DNA of 64,000 nt from Streptomyces sp. NBRC 110028 (GCF_001417735.1 NZ_BBUZ01000024.1:554094-618093), one strand, 5' to 3'. Shown: positions 33,622-42,999, numbered from the stretch's first letter. Notes: a model not told the origin generated them from the letters alone. Made by a program: numbers and translations.

Positions 33622-35181
33622 CTAGGCAGGTGGCACGGGCACGTCAATGGGGCGGCCGGAACCGGTGTCCACGGACGGACCTGCGGCGGAATCCGTTCGA
33701 ACACCTCTGCAATCCCCCGCCCGTCCGTCGGAGCCGGCGCCCCCGCGAAGGGCCGTCGCCGCGATGGCGGCGAGCACGGCGGTCACCGCGGCGAAGACCC
33801 AGCCCCCGTGCAGCACCCCCGCGTCCGGCCGGGCGACACCACCGGTGATCACGACCAGGGCCGCCACGCCCAGGGCCGAGCCGCCCTGCCGGGACATCAT
33901 CAGCACGCCCGAGCCGAGGGACAGCTGACGGGCCGGAAGCAGCCCGGCGGACGCGAACATGACCGGCTGGTAGAGCCCCGCGCCGATCCCGGTGAGCACC
34001 AGCCCCGGCATGAACCCCGCGGCGTAGTGCCCGCCGTCGCCGTCCGCGAACAGCAGCCACCACACCGGCCCGGCGGCGAAGCACAGCGCGCCGAGCACGG
34101 CGGCGCGCCGCTCCCCCAGAGCCCGTACGAACCGTCCTGACAGCACCGAGACCACCAACACCGCCAGCGGCCACGGCGTGATGGCCAGGCCCGCGCGGAC
34201 CGTGGACCAGCCCCAGACGCCGGTGAAGAGGAGGGTCGAGGCCAGCACCATCGCCGCGTAGGCGAGAAAGTAGGTGAACAGGCCGAGGGTGGCGGCGGTG
34301 AACGCGCGGGTCCGGAACAGCGCCGGATCCACCACCGGGTCCGGGTGGCGCCGCATGTGCGCCACCGCCAGCCCGCCGGTCGCCACGCCCGCGGCCAGGA
34401 AACCGAGGGTGGCCGGTGCGCGGTAACCCCAGTCCGGGGCCTCGGCACAGGCGGTGGTCAGCGCTCCGATGGCGAGGAGCACCAGCAGGGTGCCGAGCGG
34501 GTCGAGGCGGCGGCGCTCGCCGTGCGCCGGGGCGCGGCGTGGGAGCAGCCGCAGGCCCGCCGCCCAGGCGACCAGCACCACGGGCACGTTGATCAGGAAG
34601 ATCCACCGCCAGTCGGAGGCGGCGAGCAGACCGCCCGCCACCGGTCCCGAACTGGCCGCGACCGCGCTGACCGCCGTCCATACGCCGACCGCCGTGGGCC
34701 GTTCGCGCGGCGGAAAGGCGGGCAGCGCCAGGGCCAGGGAGGTGGGCACCAGAACGGCCGCCGCCGCGCCCTGCGCCACCCGTGCCGCGACGAGCGCGCC
34801 GAGGCCGGGGGCCGCCCCGCAGGCGACCGAGGCCACCCCGAACAGCACCATGCCGGTCAGGAACGAGCGCCGGCCGCCGATCGCGTCGGCCAGCCTCCCG
34901 GCCGGGACCAGCAGCGCCGCGAGCACGATGGCGTAGGCGTTGAGTACCCAGGACAGTTGCGCGGTGGTGACCGAGCGGAAGTCGGCGCCGATCGCGGGGA
35001 AGGCGATGTTGACCGCGATCACGTCGAGCACGGCGAGGAACTGGGCCACCGACGCGACCGCGAGGATCAGCCAGCGCCGCGAATTCGGGGGCGTACTGGG
35101 AGTGGACCCAGGAACGGACCCAGGAGTGGACCCAGGAGTGGGCGCACCACTCCCCGGTGCCTTCGGGGAAGGGATCGTCAT
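33622..35181 (-). CDS. MFS transporter, DHA2-type drug exporter
   Basis: The product is 519 residues. ATG 35181; ATG 35187 is an alternative. A short N-terminal tail of TPGS-type repeats (encoded by 12-bp tandem repeats) precedes about 14 transmembrane segments. The DHA2 signatures are visible: FLAVLDVIAVNIAFPAIG in TM1, LADAIGGRRSFLTG in loop 2-3 and VASSGPVAGGLLAASDWRWIFLINVPV in TM5. It is a proton-driven exporter, probably of drugs or a natural product. It is divergent from a GlxA/AraC-type regulator 72 bp away with an inverted repeat between them, so that regulator probably controls it. Confidence 0.88.
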   Translation of the reverse strand: MTIPSPKAPGSGAPTPGSTPGSVPGSTPSTPPNSRRWLILAVASVAQFLAVLDVIAVNIAFPAIGADFRSVTTAQLSWVLNAYAIVLAALLVPAGRLADAIGGRRSFLTGMVLFGVASVACGAAPGLGALVAARVAQGAAAAVLVPTSLALALPAFPPRERPTAVGVWTAVSAVAASSGPVAGGLLAASDWRWIFLINVPVVLVAWAAGLRLLPRRAPAHGERRRLDPLGTLLVLLAIGALTTACAEAPDWGYRAPATLGFLAAGVATGGLAVAHMRRHPDPVVDPALFRTRAFTAATLGLFTYFLAYAAMVLASTLLFTGVWGWSTVRAGLAITPWPLAVLVVSVLSGRFVRALGERRAAVLGALCFAAGPVWWLLFADGDGGHYAAGFMPGLVLTGIGAGLYQPVMFASAGLLPARQLSLGSGVLMMSRQGGSALGVAALVVITGGVARPDAGVLHGGWVFAAVTAVLAAIAATALRGGAGSDGRAGDCRGVRTDSAAGPSVDTGSGRPIDVPVPPA

Positions 35182-35220
35182 GCCCATCCAGCATCGGCGG
35201 TGCGGTCGTCCGCAACGAGC

Positions 35221-35253
35221 GGCAAGAACGACAGCACACGCTACATTCTTGCC
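35221..35253. promoter_or_regulatory. Inverted repeat between MFS and GlxA-type genes
   Basis: GGCAAGAA at 35221-35228 and TTCTTGCC at 35246-35253 are exact inverted copies separated by 17 bp, directly upstream of the regulator start. The spacing of about two helical turns fits a dimeric operator. Confidence 0.5.
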
Positions 35254-36246
35254 ATGCGCCATTCGATAGCCCTCGCGGTCACCGAAGGCATGCCGATCTT
35301 CGATCTGGCCGTTCCCTGCCATGTCTTCGGCACCGACCGTCCAGAAGTCCCCGACGACTGGTACGACCTGCGGGTCTGCGCGATCGGTCCGTCGGGCGGG
35401 CAGGCCGGGGGCCCGGTGGCCACCCGCTCGTGGTTCGCCGCCCACACGCCGTACGGGGCGGCGGAGCTGGTCAGCGCCGACACGGTGATCGTCCCGGCCT
35501 CCGCCGATGTACGCGGCGACCCGCCCGGGGAACTGATCGACGCGCTGCGCGAGGCACACGGGCGCGGCGCGCGCATCGTGTCGCTGTGCTCGGGCGCGTT
35601 CACCCTCGCCGCGACCGGGCTGCTCGACGGCCGGACGGCGGCCACCCACTGGATGTACGCGGCCCTGTTCGCCGAGCGCTATCCGGCCGTACGCCTCGAT
35701 CCGTCGGTGCTGTACGTCGACCACGGAGACGTCCTCACCGGGGCGGGCTCGACCGCGTGCATCGACGTGTGCCTGCACCTGGTGCGCGAGGACTTCGGCA
35801 GCGAGGCGGCGAACACCGTGGCCCGGCAGCTCGTGGCCCCCGCCCACCGGCCCGGCGGCCAGGCCCAGTACATCGAGGCGCCGCTGCCGGAGCGCGCCGA
35901 CGACTCGCTCGCCCCGTTGCTGCACTGGGCCACCGAACACCTCGCGGAACCGCTGACCCTCGCGGACCTGGCACACCACGCCCACACCAGCCCCCGCACC
36001 CTGGCCCGCCGCTTCGAGGCCACCACCGGCACGACGCCCCTGCGCTGGCTACGGGCCCAGCGCATCGCACGGGCCAGGGCCTTGCTGGAGGGCGGCGATC
36101 TCCCCATGGACCGCCTCGCGGAGCTGTGCGGGCTGGGGACGGCGGCCAATCTGCGGCGCCACTTCACGCGTGCGGTGGGGGTGCCCCCGCATGACTACCG
36201 CCGCGCGTTCCGGGCCCGGGAGTCGGCGGCACCAGCCACCGTCTGA
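35254..36246 (+). CDS. GlxA-family (DJ-1/PfpI plus AraC) transcriptional regulator
   Basis: The product is 330 residues. The N-terminal part is a class I glutamine-amidotransferase-like domain (IALAVTEGMPIFDLAVPCHVFG, RIVSLCSGAFTLAATGLLDGRTAATHW). The cysteine in SLCSGAF sits at the nucleophile-elbow position of this fold, though these regulators are usually non-enzymatic. The C-terminal AraC pair of helix-turn-helices is clear: LTLADLAHHAHTSPRTLARRFEATTGTTPLRWLRAQRI and the second helix AELCGLGTAANLRRHF. It is divergent from the MFS exporter. Confidence 0.88.
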   Translation: MRHSIALAVTEGMPIFDLAVPCHVFGTDRPEVPDDWYDLRVCAIGPSGGQAGGPVATRSWFAAHTPYGAAELVSADTVIVPASADVRGDPPGELIDALREAHGRGARIVSLCSGAFTLAATGLLDGRTAATHWMYAALFAERYPAVRLDPSVLYVDHGDVLTGAGSTACIDVCLHLVREDFGSEAANTVARQLVAPAHRPGGQAQYIEAPLPERADDSLAPLLHWATEHLAEPLTLADLAHHAHTSPRTLARRFEATTGTTPLRWLRAQRIARARALLEGGDLPMDRLAELCGLGTAANLRRHFTRAVGVPPHDYRRAFRARESAAPATV

Positions 36247-36257
36247 TCCGGGGGCCG

Positions 36258-36300
36258 CGGGCCGGGCGGGGCCGCCGCCCAGGTGACCCCGCCCGGCCCG
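36258..36300. terminator. Bidirectional hairpin between GlxA-type and pnkp genes
   Basis: A 14-bp perfect stem (CGGGCCGGGCGGGG with its complement at 36287-36300) and a 15-nt loop lie between two convergent genes. There is no U-tract, as is usual for Streptomyces terminators. Confidence 0.7.
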
Positions 36301-36310
36301 CCGCCCTCCG

Positions 36311-38914
36311 CTACAGCCGTGGGTCCACCGGCTCCGACTCCAGGGCCAGCACCGCGAAGACCGCCTCGTGCACCCGCCACAGCGGCTCGCCGTCCGCCAG
36401 CCGGTCCAGCGCCTCCAGCCCCAGGGCGTACTCCCGCAGGGCGAGCGAGCGCTTGTGGCCGAGGTGGCGCTGACGCAGCCGGTCCAGGTTCTCCGGGCGG
36501 GTGTACTCCGGGCCGTAGACGATCCGCAGATACTCCCGGCCCCGGCATTTGACGCCCGGCTGGACCAGCCGGCCGTCGCCCTTGCGGACGAAGCCCTGGA
36601 GGGGTTTGACGACCATGCCCTCGCCGCCCGCCTCCGTCAGCTCCAGCCACCAGGCGACGCCCTCGGCCACCGACGCGTCGTCCTCGGTGTCGACGACCAG
36701 GCGGCGGGTGGGGGCCAGCAGGGGGCCGCCGTCCGGGCCCGGCTTCTCCGCCTCGATCATGCGGTCGATCAGGGCGAGCTGTCGGTCGTGCGGGAGCGCG
36801 GTGAGGCTGCGGCCCTGGGCGGCCAGGATCTGGAACGGCGCCATCCGTATGCCGCCCAGCCCGTCGACCGGCCAGCAGTAACGCCGGTACGCCTCGGTGA
36901 ACGCGGCCGCGTCCACGGCCCGTCCGCGCTGCTTGTCGAGGAGCGCGGACACCTCGACGCCACGCGCCGCCGCGCCCTCCAGCGCCGAGAGCACCCCCGG
37001 GAAGACAGCCCCCGAGGCCGCGCCCACCGCCGCGTACTGGTTGCGCAGCAGCCCAGCGGCCTTGAGGGACCACGGCATCAACTCGGCGTCCAGCAGCAGC
37101 CAGTCGCTCTCCAGCTCCTGCCACAGACCGGCGCCCCCGATGCCGCCGCGCACCCCGTCGAGGACGGCCTCGGCCAGGCGCGGGTCGTCGAAGAACGGCC
37201 GCCCGGTGCGGGTGTACACCATGCCGGATACGCCCTCGGGCGCCCCGAAGCGCTCCTTCGCCACCCCCTCGTCGCGGCAGACCAGCACCACCGCCCGGGA
37301 GCCCATGTGCTTCTCCTCGCAGATCACCTGGCGCACCCCGTCCGCCCGGTAGGCGGCGAACGCCTCGGCCGGGTGCTCCACGTACCCGTCCTCGGCGGAG
37401 GTGGCGGCGGGCGCCATGGTGGGCGGGAGGTAGGGGAGCAGCCGCGGGTCGACGGCGAAGCGGCTCATGACCTCCAGCGCCGCCGCCGCGTTCTCCTCCT
37501 TGACCGCGATCCGGCCCATGTGCCGGGTCTCGACGACGCGGCGGCCGCGCACATCGGCCAGGTCGAGCGGACGGCCGTCGGTGCCGTCCGGGGCCTCGTC
37601 GCCCAGGGGCTTGACCGGCTCGTACCAGACGCGCTCGGCCGGGACGTCCACGATCTCGCGCTCCGGCCAGCGCAGCGCGGTCATCCGGCCGCCGAAGACA
37701 CAACCGGTGTCCAGGCAGAGGGTGTTGTTCAACCAGGACGCCCTGGGGGTGGGCGTGTGGCCGTAGACGACGGCGGCGCGGCCGCGGTAGTCCTCGGCCC
37801 ATGGGTAGCGCACCGGCAGCCCGAACTCATCGGTCTCACCGGTCGTCTCCCCGTACAGCGCGTGCGACCGCACCCGGCCCGACGTGCGGCCGTGGTACTT
37901 CTCGGGCAGCCCGGCGTGACAGACCACCAGCGCCCCGCCGTCCAGCACGTAGTGACTGACCAGCGATTCGATGAACTCCCGCGCCCGGTCGGCGAACTCC
38001 GGGTCCGCGGCGTGCTCGCGGTCCAGCTGCTCGACCGTCTCGGCGAGGCCGTGGGCGATCCGGACCTTGCGGCCCTTGAGGTAGCGGACGAGCTTGTTCT
38101 CGTGGTTGCCGGGCACGCACAGGGCCGCCCCGGAGGCCACCATGCCCATCACCAGGCGCAGCACCCCGGGGCTGTCCGGACCGCGGTCGACGAGGTCGCC
38201 GAGGAAGACGGCGGTGCGCCCCTCGGGGTGGACGGCGTCGACCGGGCGGCCCCGCTCGTCGCGGCGCAGAGCGTACCCGAGCTTGCCCAACAGGGTCTCC
38301 AGCTCGGAGCGGCAGCCGTGGATGTCGCCGATGATGTCGAACGGGCCGGTGCGGTGGCGCAGATCGTTGTAGCGGCGCTCGGTGACGACCTCGGCGGCCT
38401 CGACCTGCTCGGCGCCGCGCAGGATGTGCACCTTGCGGAACCCCTCGCGCTCCAGGGACCTCAGGGAGCGGCGCAGTTCGCGGCGCTGACGGGGGATGAC
38501 GTGGGAGGGCATGCCGGCCCGGTCGGGGCGGGCCGCGTTGCGCCGCGCGCATTCGCCCTCGGGGATGTCGAGGACGATCGCGACCGGGAGGACGTCGTGC
38601 TCGCGCGCCAGCTGGATCAGGGCGCGGCGGGCCTCGGGCTGGACGTTGGTCGCGTCGACCACGGTCAGCCGCCCGGCCGCCAGCCGCTTGCCCGCGATGG
38701 TGTGGAGCAGGTCGAAGGCGTCCGACGTGGCGCTCTGGTCGTTCTCGTCGTCGGAGACCAGACCCCGGCAGACGTCGGAGGAGACGATCTGGGTGGGCAG
38801 GAAGTGGCGCCGGGCGAAGGTGGACTTGCCCGAGCCGGTGGTGCCGACGAGGACCACGAGGGACAGGTCGGGCACTCCGAGGCTGCGCCGGTCGAGCGTC
38901 GTGGTGTCGGTCAT
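36311..38914 (-). CDS. pnkp: Polynucleotide kinase-phosphatase of the Hen1/Pnkp RNA repair system
   Basis: The product is 867 residues with three catalytic modules. The 5'-OH kinase has the P-loop GTTGSGKS (24-31). The metallophosphatase has GDIHG (196-200), GDLVDRG (from 239) and GNHE (269-272). The C-terminal half is the ligase-like adenylyltransferase with the nucleotidyl lysine in EEKHMGSRAV. Known Pnkp heals 5'-OH and 2',3'-cyclic phosphate RNA ends and, with Hen1, reseals cleaved tRNA. Its ATG overlaps the hen1 stop (ATGA), so the two are co-translated. The length matches the family. Confidence 0.93.
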   Translation of the reverse strand: MTDTTTLDRRSLGVPDLSLVVLVGTTGSGKSTFARRHFLPTQIVSSDVCRGLVSDDENDQSATSDAFDLLHTIAGKRLAAGRLTVVDATNVQPEARRALIQLAREHDVLPVAIVLDIPEGECARRNAARPDRAGMPSHVIPRQRRELRRSLRSLEREGFRKVHILRGAEQVEAAEVVTERRYNDLRHRTGPFDIIGDIHGCRSELETLLGKLGYALRRDERGRPVDAVHPEGRTAVFLGDLVDRGPDSPGVLRLVMGMVASGAALCVPGNHENKLVRYLKGRKVRIAHGLAETVEQLDREHAADPEFADRAREFIESLVSHYVLDGGALVVCHAGLPEKYHGRTSGRVRSHALYGETTGETDEFGLPVRYPWAEDYRGRAAVVYGHTPTPRASWLNNTLCLDTGCVFGGRMTALRWPEREIVDVPAERVWYEPVKPLGDEAPDGTDGRPLDLADVRGRRVVETRHMGRIAVKEENAAAALEVMSRFAVDPRLLPYLPPTMAPAATSAEDGYVEHPAEAFAAYRADGVRQVICEEKHMGSRAVVLVCRDEGVAKERFGAPEGVSGMVYTRTGRPFFDDPRLAEAVLDGVRGGIGGAGLWQELESDWLLLDAELMPWSLKAAGLLRNQYAAVGAASGAVFPGVLSALEGAAARGVEVSALLDKQRGRAVDAAAFTEAYRRYCWPVDGLGGIRMAPFQILAAQGRSLTALPHDRQLALIDRMIEAEKPGPDGGPLLAPTRRLVVDTEDDASVAEGVAWWLELTEAGGEGMVVKPLQGFVRKGDGRLVQPGVKCRGREYLRIVYGPEYTRPENLDRLRQRHLGHKRSLALREYALGLEALDRLADGEPLWRVHEAVFAVLALESEPVDPRL

Positions 38915-40509
38915 GCGGCGGCCTCCTTGGATGGGGTCGTCGTGCTGGTCGTCGTGGTCGTCGTCTGGGTTTCGCCGCCGTCCTGCCGGAAGAGCGCGAG
39001 CTGGGTCGGCGGGCCGGCCTCGGGGTCCTCGGGGCCGACGGGGCGGAACTCCACGGCATAGCCGTGCCGTTCGGCGACTCCCCGCGCCCAGTCGCGGAAC
39101 TCCTCGCGCGTCCACTCGAAGCGGTGGTCGGGGTGGCGGACCTGCCCGGCGGGCAGGGACTCCCAGCGCACGTTGTACTCGACGTTGGGCGTGGTCACCA
39201 CGACGGCCGTGGGCCGGGCGGCGCCGAACACCGCGTACTCCAGGGCGGGCAGCCGGGACGGATCCACATGCTCGATCACCTCGCTGAGCACCGCCGCGTC
39301 ATAGCCGGTCAGCCGGGAGTCGGTGTACGCGAGCGAGCCCTGCGTCAGCTTGAGCCGCGCCGACTGCCGCTCGGGCATCCGGTCCAGGCGCAGCCGCCGC
39401 GCCGCCTCGTTCAGCGCGCGTATCGACACATCGACACCGACGATCTCGGTGAACCGCGCGTCCTTGAGCAGCTCGCCCAGCAACTGGCCCTGGCCGCAGC
39501 CGAGATCCAGCACCCGGGACGCCCCGGCGCCCCGCAGGGCGTCGAGGATCGCCTCGCGCCGCCGCACGGCCAGCGACACCGGCCGCGGTGCGCTCTCCTC
39601 CTCCGGCTCCACTCCCCCTCGCTCCCCTCGCTCCGGCTCCTCCGCCTGCTCCGCCTGTCCTTCCTGCTCGGCGCGGTCGGGCGCGTACTCGGCGGCCGGG
39701 TCCTCCACCGCGTTGTCGATCTCCTCCACCTCGGCGTCGTCCGTCTCCGCGAGCCGCGCCAGCTCCAGCCGCTCCATCGCGCTGCGGGTCAGCGACCAGC
39801 GGCGGGCCAGATAGCGGTTGGTGATCAGCCGCTGCTCGGGGTGGTGCTCAAGCCAGCCCTCGCCGGACCGCAGCAGCTTGTCCACCTCGTCCGGGGAGAC
39901 CCAGTAGTGCTTGGCGTCGTCCAGCACCGGCAGCAGCACATACAGATGGCGCAGCGCGTCGGCGAGCCGCAGCTCGCCCTCCAGCACCAGCCGTACGTAC
40001 CGCGAGTCGCCCCACTGCGGGAACCGCTCGTCCAGCGGCACCGGCTCGGCCGTCACCGCCCAGCCCAGCGGCGCGAAGAGCCGCTCGACCAGGGCGGCGC
40101 CGCCGCGCGCGGGCAGGGCGGGCACCTCGATCCGCAGGGGCAGCGGCCGCTCCGGCAGCTCGGGCCGCGCCTTGCACTGTCCCCTCAGGGCGCTGGAGAA
40201 GACGGTGCTCAGCGCGACGGCCAGCAGCGAGGAGGCCGCGTACGGACGGTCGTTGACGTACTGGGCGAGCGCGGAGTCGGGCGCGCCGCCCCGCCCCTTG
40301 CCCCGGCCCCGCCGCACCAGCGCGACGGGGTCGACCTCCAGCAGCAGCGCCGCCGTGCAGCGCTCGGCGTCCGCCTCGGGGTAGAGCAGATGCGCCGTGC
40401 CGTGGGAGGTCGAGAACCGCTGCGCCTTGTCGGGATGCTTGTGCAGCAGAAATCCCAGGTCGGTCGCGGGGCGCTCGCTGGTGCCGGTGGTGGTTATCGT
40501 CAAGAACAC
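38911..40509 (-). CDS. hen1: 3'-terminal RNA ribose 2'-O-methyltransferase Hen1
   Basis: The product is 532 residues from GTG 40509 (MFLTITTTG, the usual Hen1 beginning). The N-terminal half is the bacterial Hen1 N domain (TDLGFLLHKHPDKAQ, HLLYPEADAERCTAALLLEVDP). An acidic low-complexity linker at about 275-315 (EEIDNAVEDPAAEYAPDRAEQEG and further Glu runs) is followed by the methyltransferase. SAM binding is at VLDLGCGQGQLLG, and the metal site is ExxEH (LSEVIEHVDPSRLP) with a later His in HRFEW. It methylates the 3' end at the break before Pnkp ligation, which protects the repaired RNA from being cut again. Confidence 0.92.
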   Translation of the reverse strand: MFLTITTTGTSERPATDLGFLLHKHPDKAQRFSTSHGTAHLLYPEADAERCTAALLLEVDPVALVRRGRGKGRGGAPDSALAQYVNDRPYAASSLLAVALSTVFSSALRGQCKARPELPERPLPLRIEVPALPARGGAALVERLFAPLGWAVTAEPVPLDERFPQWGDSRYVRLVLEGELRLADALRHLYVLLPVLDDAKHYWVSPDEVDKLLRSGEGWLEHHPEQRLITNRYLARRWSLTRSAMERLELARLAETDDAEVEEIDNAVEDPAAEYAPDRAEQEGQAEQAEEPERGERGGVEPEEESAPRPVSLAVRRREAILDALRGAGASRVLDLGCGQGQLLGELLKDARFTEIVGVDVSIRALNEAARRLRLDRMPERQSARLKLTQGSLAYTDSRLTGYDAAVLSEVIEHVDPSRLPALEYAVFGAARPTAVVVTTPNVEYNVRWESLPAGQVRHPDHRFEWTREEFRDWARGVAERHGYAVEFRPVGPEDPEAGPPTQLALFRQDGGETQTTTTTTSTTTPSKEAAA

Positions 40510-40543
40510 CCGTCCGAGTATCGCCGGGTGAACGCCCCCTCAC

Positions 40544-41461
40544 CTAATGGTTTCCCACAACGCCCGCCAGCTCGGCGATCCGGTCCGGCCCCACCCGGCA
40601 GCAGCCGCCGATGAGCCGCGCACCGGCATCCCGCCACGCCTTGACCCGCGCCGGGTCGAAGGTCGACCGCCCGCGCCAGCTCCGGGCCGCCGCGTCCCAC
40701 TCCTCTCCGCTGTTCGGATACACCACCACCGGCTTTCCGGTGGCCTCGGCCGCTATCTCCACGGCCCGGTCCGCGTCGCCCGGCTCGCAGCAGTTGACGC
40801 CGACGGCGATCACCTGCTCGTTCCCGGCGGCGAGGGCGAACGCCTCCCGGAGCGGCTGCCCGGCCCGGGTGGTCTCTCCCGCGATGCTGTACGACAGCCA
40901 GACGGGCACCCCGCAGCCCTCGACGGCCCGCAGCATGGCCGCCGCCTCGTCGGCGTCCGGCACCGTCTCCAGCGCGAGCACATCGGGCCCGGCCGCCACC
41001 AGGGCCTCGATCCGCGGCCGGTGGAACCGCTCCAGCTCGGCCACGCTCAGCCCGTACCGGCCCCGGTACTCGCTGCCGTCGGCCAGCATCGCCCCGTAGG
41101 GCCCCACGGAGGCCGCCACCCACACCGGGGCGGCCGGGTCGGCAGCCTGCCCGGCCGCGCCGCGCGCCAGCTCGACGCTGCGGCCCAGCAGCGCCGTGGC
41201 GTCCTCGCGCGCCACGCCCCGGTGGGCGAAGCCCTCGTAGGTGGCCTGGTAGCTGCTGGTGATGAGCACCCGTGCGCCCGCCCGCACATACGCGGCGTGC
41301 GCCGCCTCGATCTGCCCCGGGTCGTCGGCGAGTAGCCGGGCCGACCACAGCTCGTCGGACAGGTCGCAGCCCTGTGCCTCCAGTTGGTTGGACAGCCCGC
41401 CGTCGAGGACGAGCGGCGCGCCTTCCAGAGCGGTGGCCAGTGGCGTGGGCGGGAGGGACAT
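40544..41461 (-). CDS. mmuM: Homocysteine S-methyltransferase
   Basis: About 305 residues. ATG 41461 or GTG 41464, both at good distance from AGGAG. The fold starts with PLVLDGGLSNQLEAQG, and the zinc ligands are the Cys in GVNCCEP and the Cys pair in IGGCCRVGPDRI. Such enzymes transfer a methyl group from S-methylmethionine (or the wrong AdoMet isomer) to homocysteine to give methionine. No methionine transporter gene is adjacent. It stands alone between hen1, whose start lies 34 bp downstream of its stop, and the LLM oxidoreductase gene. Confidence 0.88.
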   Translation of the reverse strand: MSLPPTPLATALEGAPLVLDGGLSNQLEAQGCDLSDELWSARLLADDPGQIEAAHAAYVRAGARVLITSSYQATYEGFAHRGVAREDATALLGRSVELARGAAGQAADPAAPVWVAASVGPYGAMLADGSEYRGRYGLSVAELERFHRPRIEALVAAGPDVLALETVPDADEAAAMLRAVEGCGVPVWLSYSIAGETTRAGQPLREAFALAAGNEQVIAVGVNCCEPGDADRAVEIAAEATGKPVVVYPNSGEEWDAAARSWRGRSTFDPARVKAWRDAGARLIGGCCRVGPDRIAELAGVVGNH

Positions 41462-41571
41462 CACGGGTACTCCTGGTGGTTCGGTGAGCCATGGGGCTCG
41501 GTCGGCCCGACAGCCGGGGCGGGCCGACGGGTCGGTCGGACCGGTGGCCGGCGGGACCGGCCGGCCGGCGG

Positions 41572-42495
41572 TCAGCCCAGCTGGGCCTGGACCTGGGATG
41601 AAATCAGCTCGAGGTGGTCGAGGTCGTCGAGGTCCAGAATCTGGAGGTAGACCCGGGACGCCCCGGCCTCCGCATAGCGGCCGATCTTCTCGACGACCTC
41701 GGCCGGGGATCCCGCCAGCCCGTTCTCCTTCAGCTCCGGGACCTCGCGGCCGATCTTCGCGGCCCGCCGGGCGACCTCGGCGTCGTCCTTGCCCACACAG
41801 GCCACCAGCGCGTTGGAGTACACCAGGTCGTCGCCCTTGCGCCCGGCCTCCTCGGCGGCCGCCCGCACCCGGCCGAACTGGGCCTGGCTGTCCTCGACCG
41901 AAGCGAACGGCATGTTGAACTCGTCCGCGAACCGCGCGGCCAGCCGCGGGGTGCGGGTCGGCCCCTGGCCGCCGACCAGCACCGGCACCCGGTCCTGGGC
42001 GGGCTTGGGCAGCGCGGGCGAGTTGGTGAGCTGGTAGTGCGCACCGTCATGGCTGAACGTCTCGCCGGCCGGCGTCTTCCACAGGCCGGTGACGATGGCC
42101 AGCTGCTCCTCCAGCCGCGCGAACTTCTGCTTCGGGAAGGGGATGCCGTACGCGGTGTGCTCCTCCTCGTACCAGCCGGCGCCCAGGCCCAGCTCGACCC
42201 GTCCACCCGACATCTGGTCGACCTGCGCGACCTGGATCGCGAGGACGCCCGGCAGCCGGAAGGTGGCGGCGGTCATCAGGGTGCCCAGCCGGATCCGCTT
42301 GGTCTCGCGGGCCAGCCCGGCCAGGGTGAGCCACGCGTCGGTCGGGCCCGGCAGCCCGTCGACATCCCCCATGTGCAGATAGTGGTCCGAACGGAAGAAG
42401 GCGTCGAAGCCGAGGTCTTCGGTGGCCTTCGCGACGGACAGCAGAGTGTCGTAGGTCGCCCCCTGCTGGGGCTCGGTGAAAATGCGGAGATCCAT
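41572..42495 (-). CDS. LLM-class (luciferase-like) F420-dependent oxidoreductase
   Basis: About 307 residues; ATG 42495 (MDLRIFTEP), with ATG 42504 as alternative. A luciferase-like TIM barrel is visible: SVAKATEDLGFDAFFRSDHYL, TKRIRLGTLMTAATFRLPGVLA, VELGLGAGWYEEEHTAYGIPFP and PVLVGGQGPTRTPRLAARFADEFN. The family TIGR03560-like members use cofactor F420 in actinobacteria. The substrate is unknown. The next gene upstream ends 18 bp away. Confidence 0.85.
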   Translation of the reverse strand: MDLRIFTEPQQGATYDTLLSVAKATEDLGFDAFFRSDHYLHMGDVDGLPGPTDAWLTLAGLARETKRIRLGTLMTAATFRLPGVLAIQVAQVDQMSGGRVELGLGAGWYEEEHTAYGIPFPKQKFARLEEQLAIVTGLWKTPAGETFSHDGAHYQLTNSPALPKPAQDRVPVLVGGQGPTRTPRLAARFADEFNMPFASVEDSQAQFGRVRAAAEEAGRKGDDLVYSNALVACVGKDDAEVARRAAKIGREVPELKENGLAGSPAEVVEKIGRYAEAGASRVYLQILDLDDLDHLELISSQVQAQLG

Positions 42496-42513
42496 GGCCC
42501 CCATCCTGCCTTC

Positions 42514-42999
42514 TCACGCCGCACCACCCCACTCCCCACCCCACTCCAGCTCCGTGAGGTGCCTCAGCATCCCGTGGACCCGGTCCCTGGCCTCGTCCGC
42601 CGCGTCGATCGCCTCCACGCACTGCCAGTACAGCGCCTCCTCCTCCGTGCTGGAGGCGACGCCCACCAGCGCGAATCCCGCCTCCGCGAGCAGATCCCCC
42701 AGCGCCAGCAGCACGCCTCTGGGGTCCCGCACCTCCGACATCTGAGCCGCCCGTAACCCCGCGCCGCGCAGCGCGGGATGGTGCAGCGCCGGGTGGAACA
42801 GCGCCCCGCGCGCCCTGCCACCCGCCTCGCACAGGCCGCGCGCCTCCGCTCGCGCCGCCGCCGGGCCGCTCACCATGAAGTATCCGCCGACCGCTTCCGC
42901 CAGCGCCTGGACCTGCCAGGCCTCGGCCACGATGTCGTGCACGCCCCCGGCCTTCGCCAGGGCGTGCCGGGTGACACCGATCAGCCGCATCGCGTCCAT
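42514..42999 (-). CDS. Conserved actinobacterial protein, possibly DUF6099
   Basis: About 161 residues from ATG 42999 (MDAMRLIGVTRHALAKAGGVHD). The sequence is helical, rich in Ala, Glu and Leu, with DIVAEAWQVQALAEAVGGYF and a C-terminal EALYWQCVEAIDAADEARDRVHGMLRHL. I recall this as a Streptomyces family of unknown function (DUF6099) but cannot verify it. No catalytic motif or membrane segment was seen. It is read toward the LLM gene. The upstream region contains AT-rich elements at 43097-43123. Confidence 0.6.
   Translation of the reverse strand: MDAMRLIGVTRHALAKAGGVHDIVAEAWQVQALAEAVGGYFMVSGPAAARAEARGLCEAGGRARGALFHPALHHPALRGAGLRAAQMSEVRDPRGVLLALGDLLAEAGFALVGVASSTEEEALYWQCVEAIDAADEARDRVHGMLRHLTELEWGGEWGGAA

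Noticed and set aside
33622-35985. Longer MFS frame starting at 35985
   Set aside because: It would cover the GlxA-type regulator gene; ATG 35181 gives the normal MFS N-terminus.
36368-39061. 897-codon plus-strand frame antisense to pnkp
   Set aside because: No protein-like composition; the minus strand carries kinase, phosphatase and ligase motifs.
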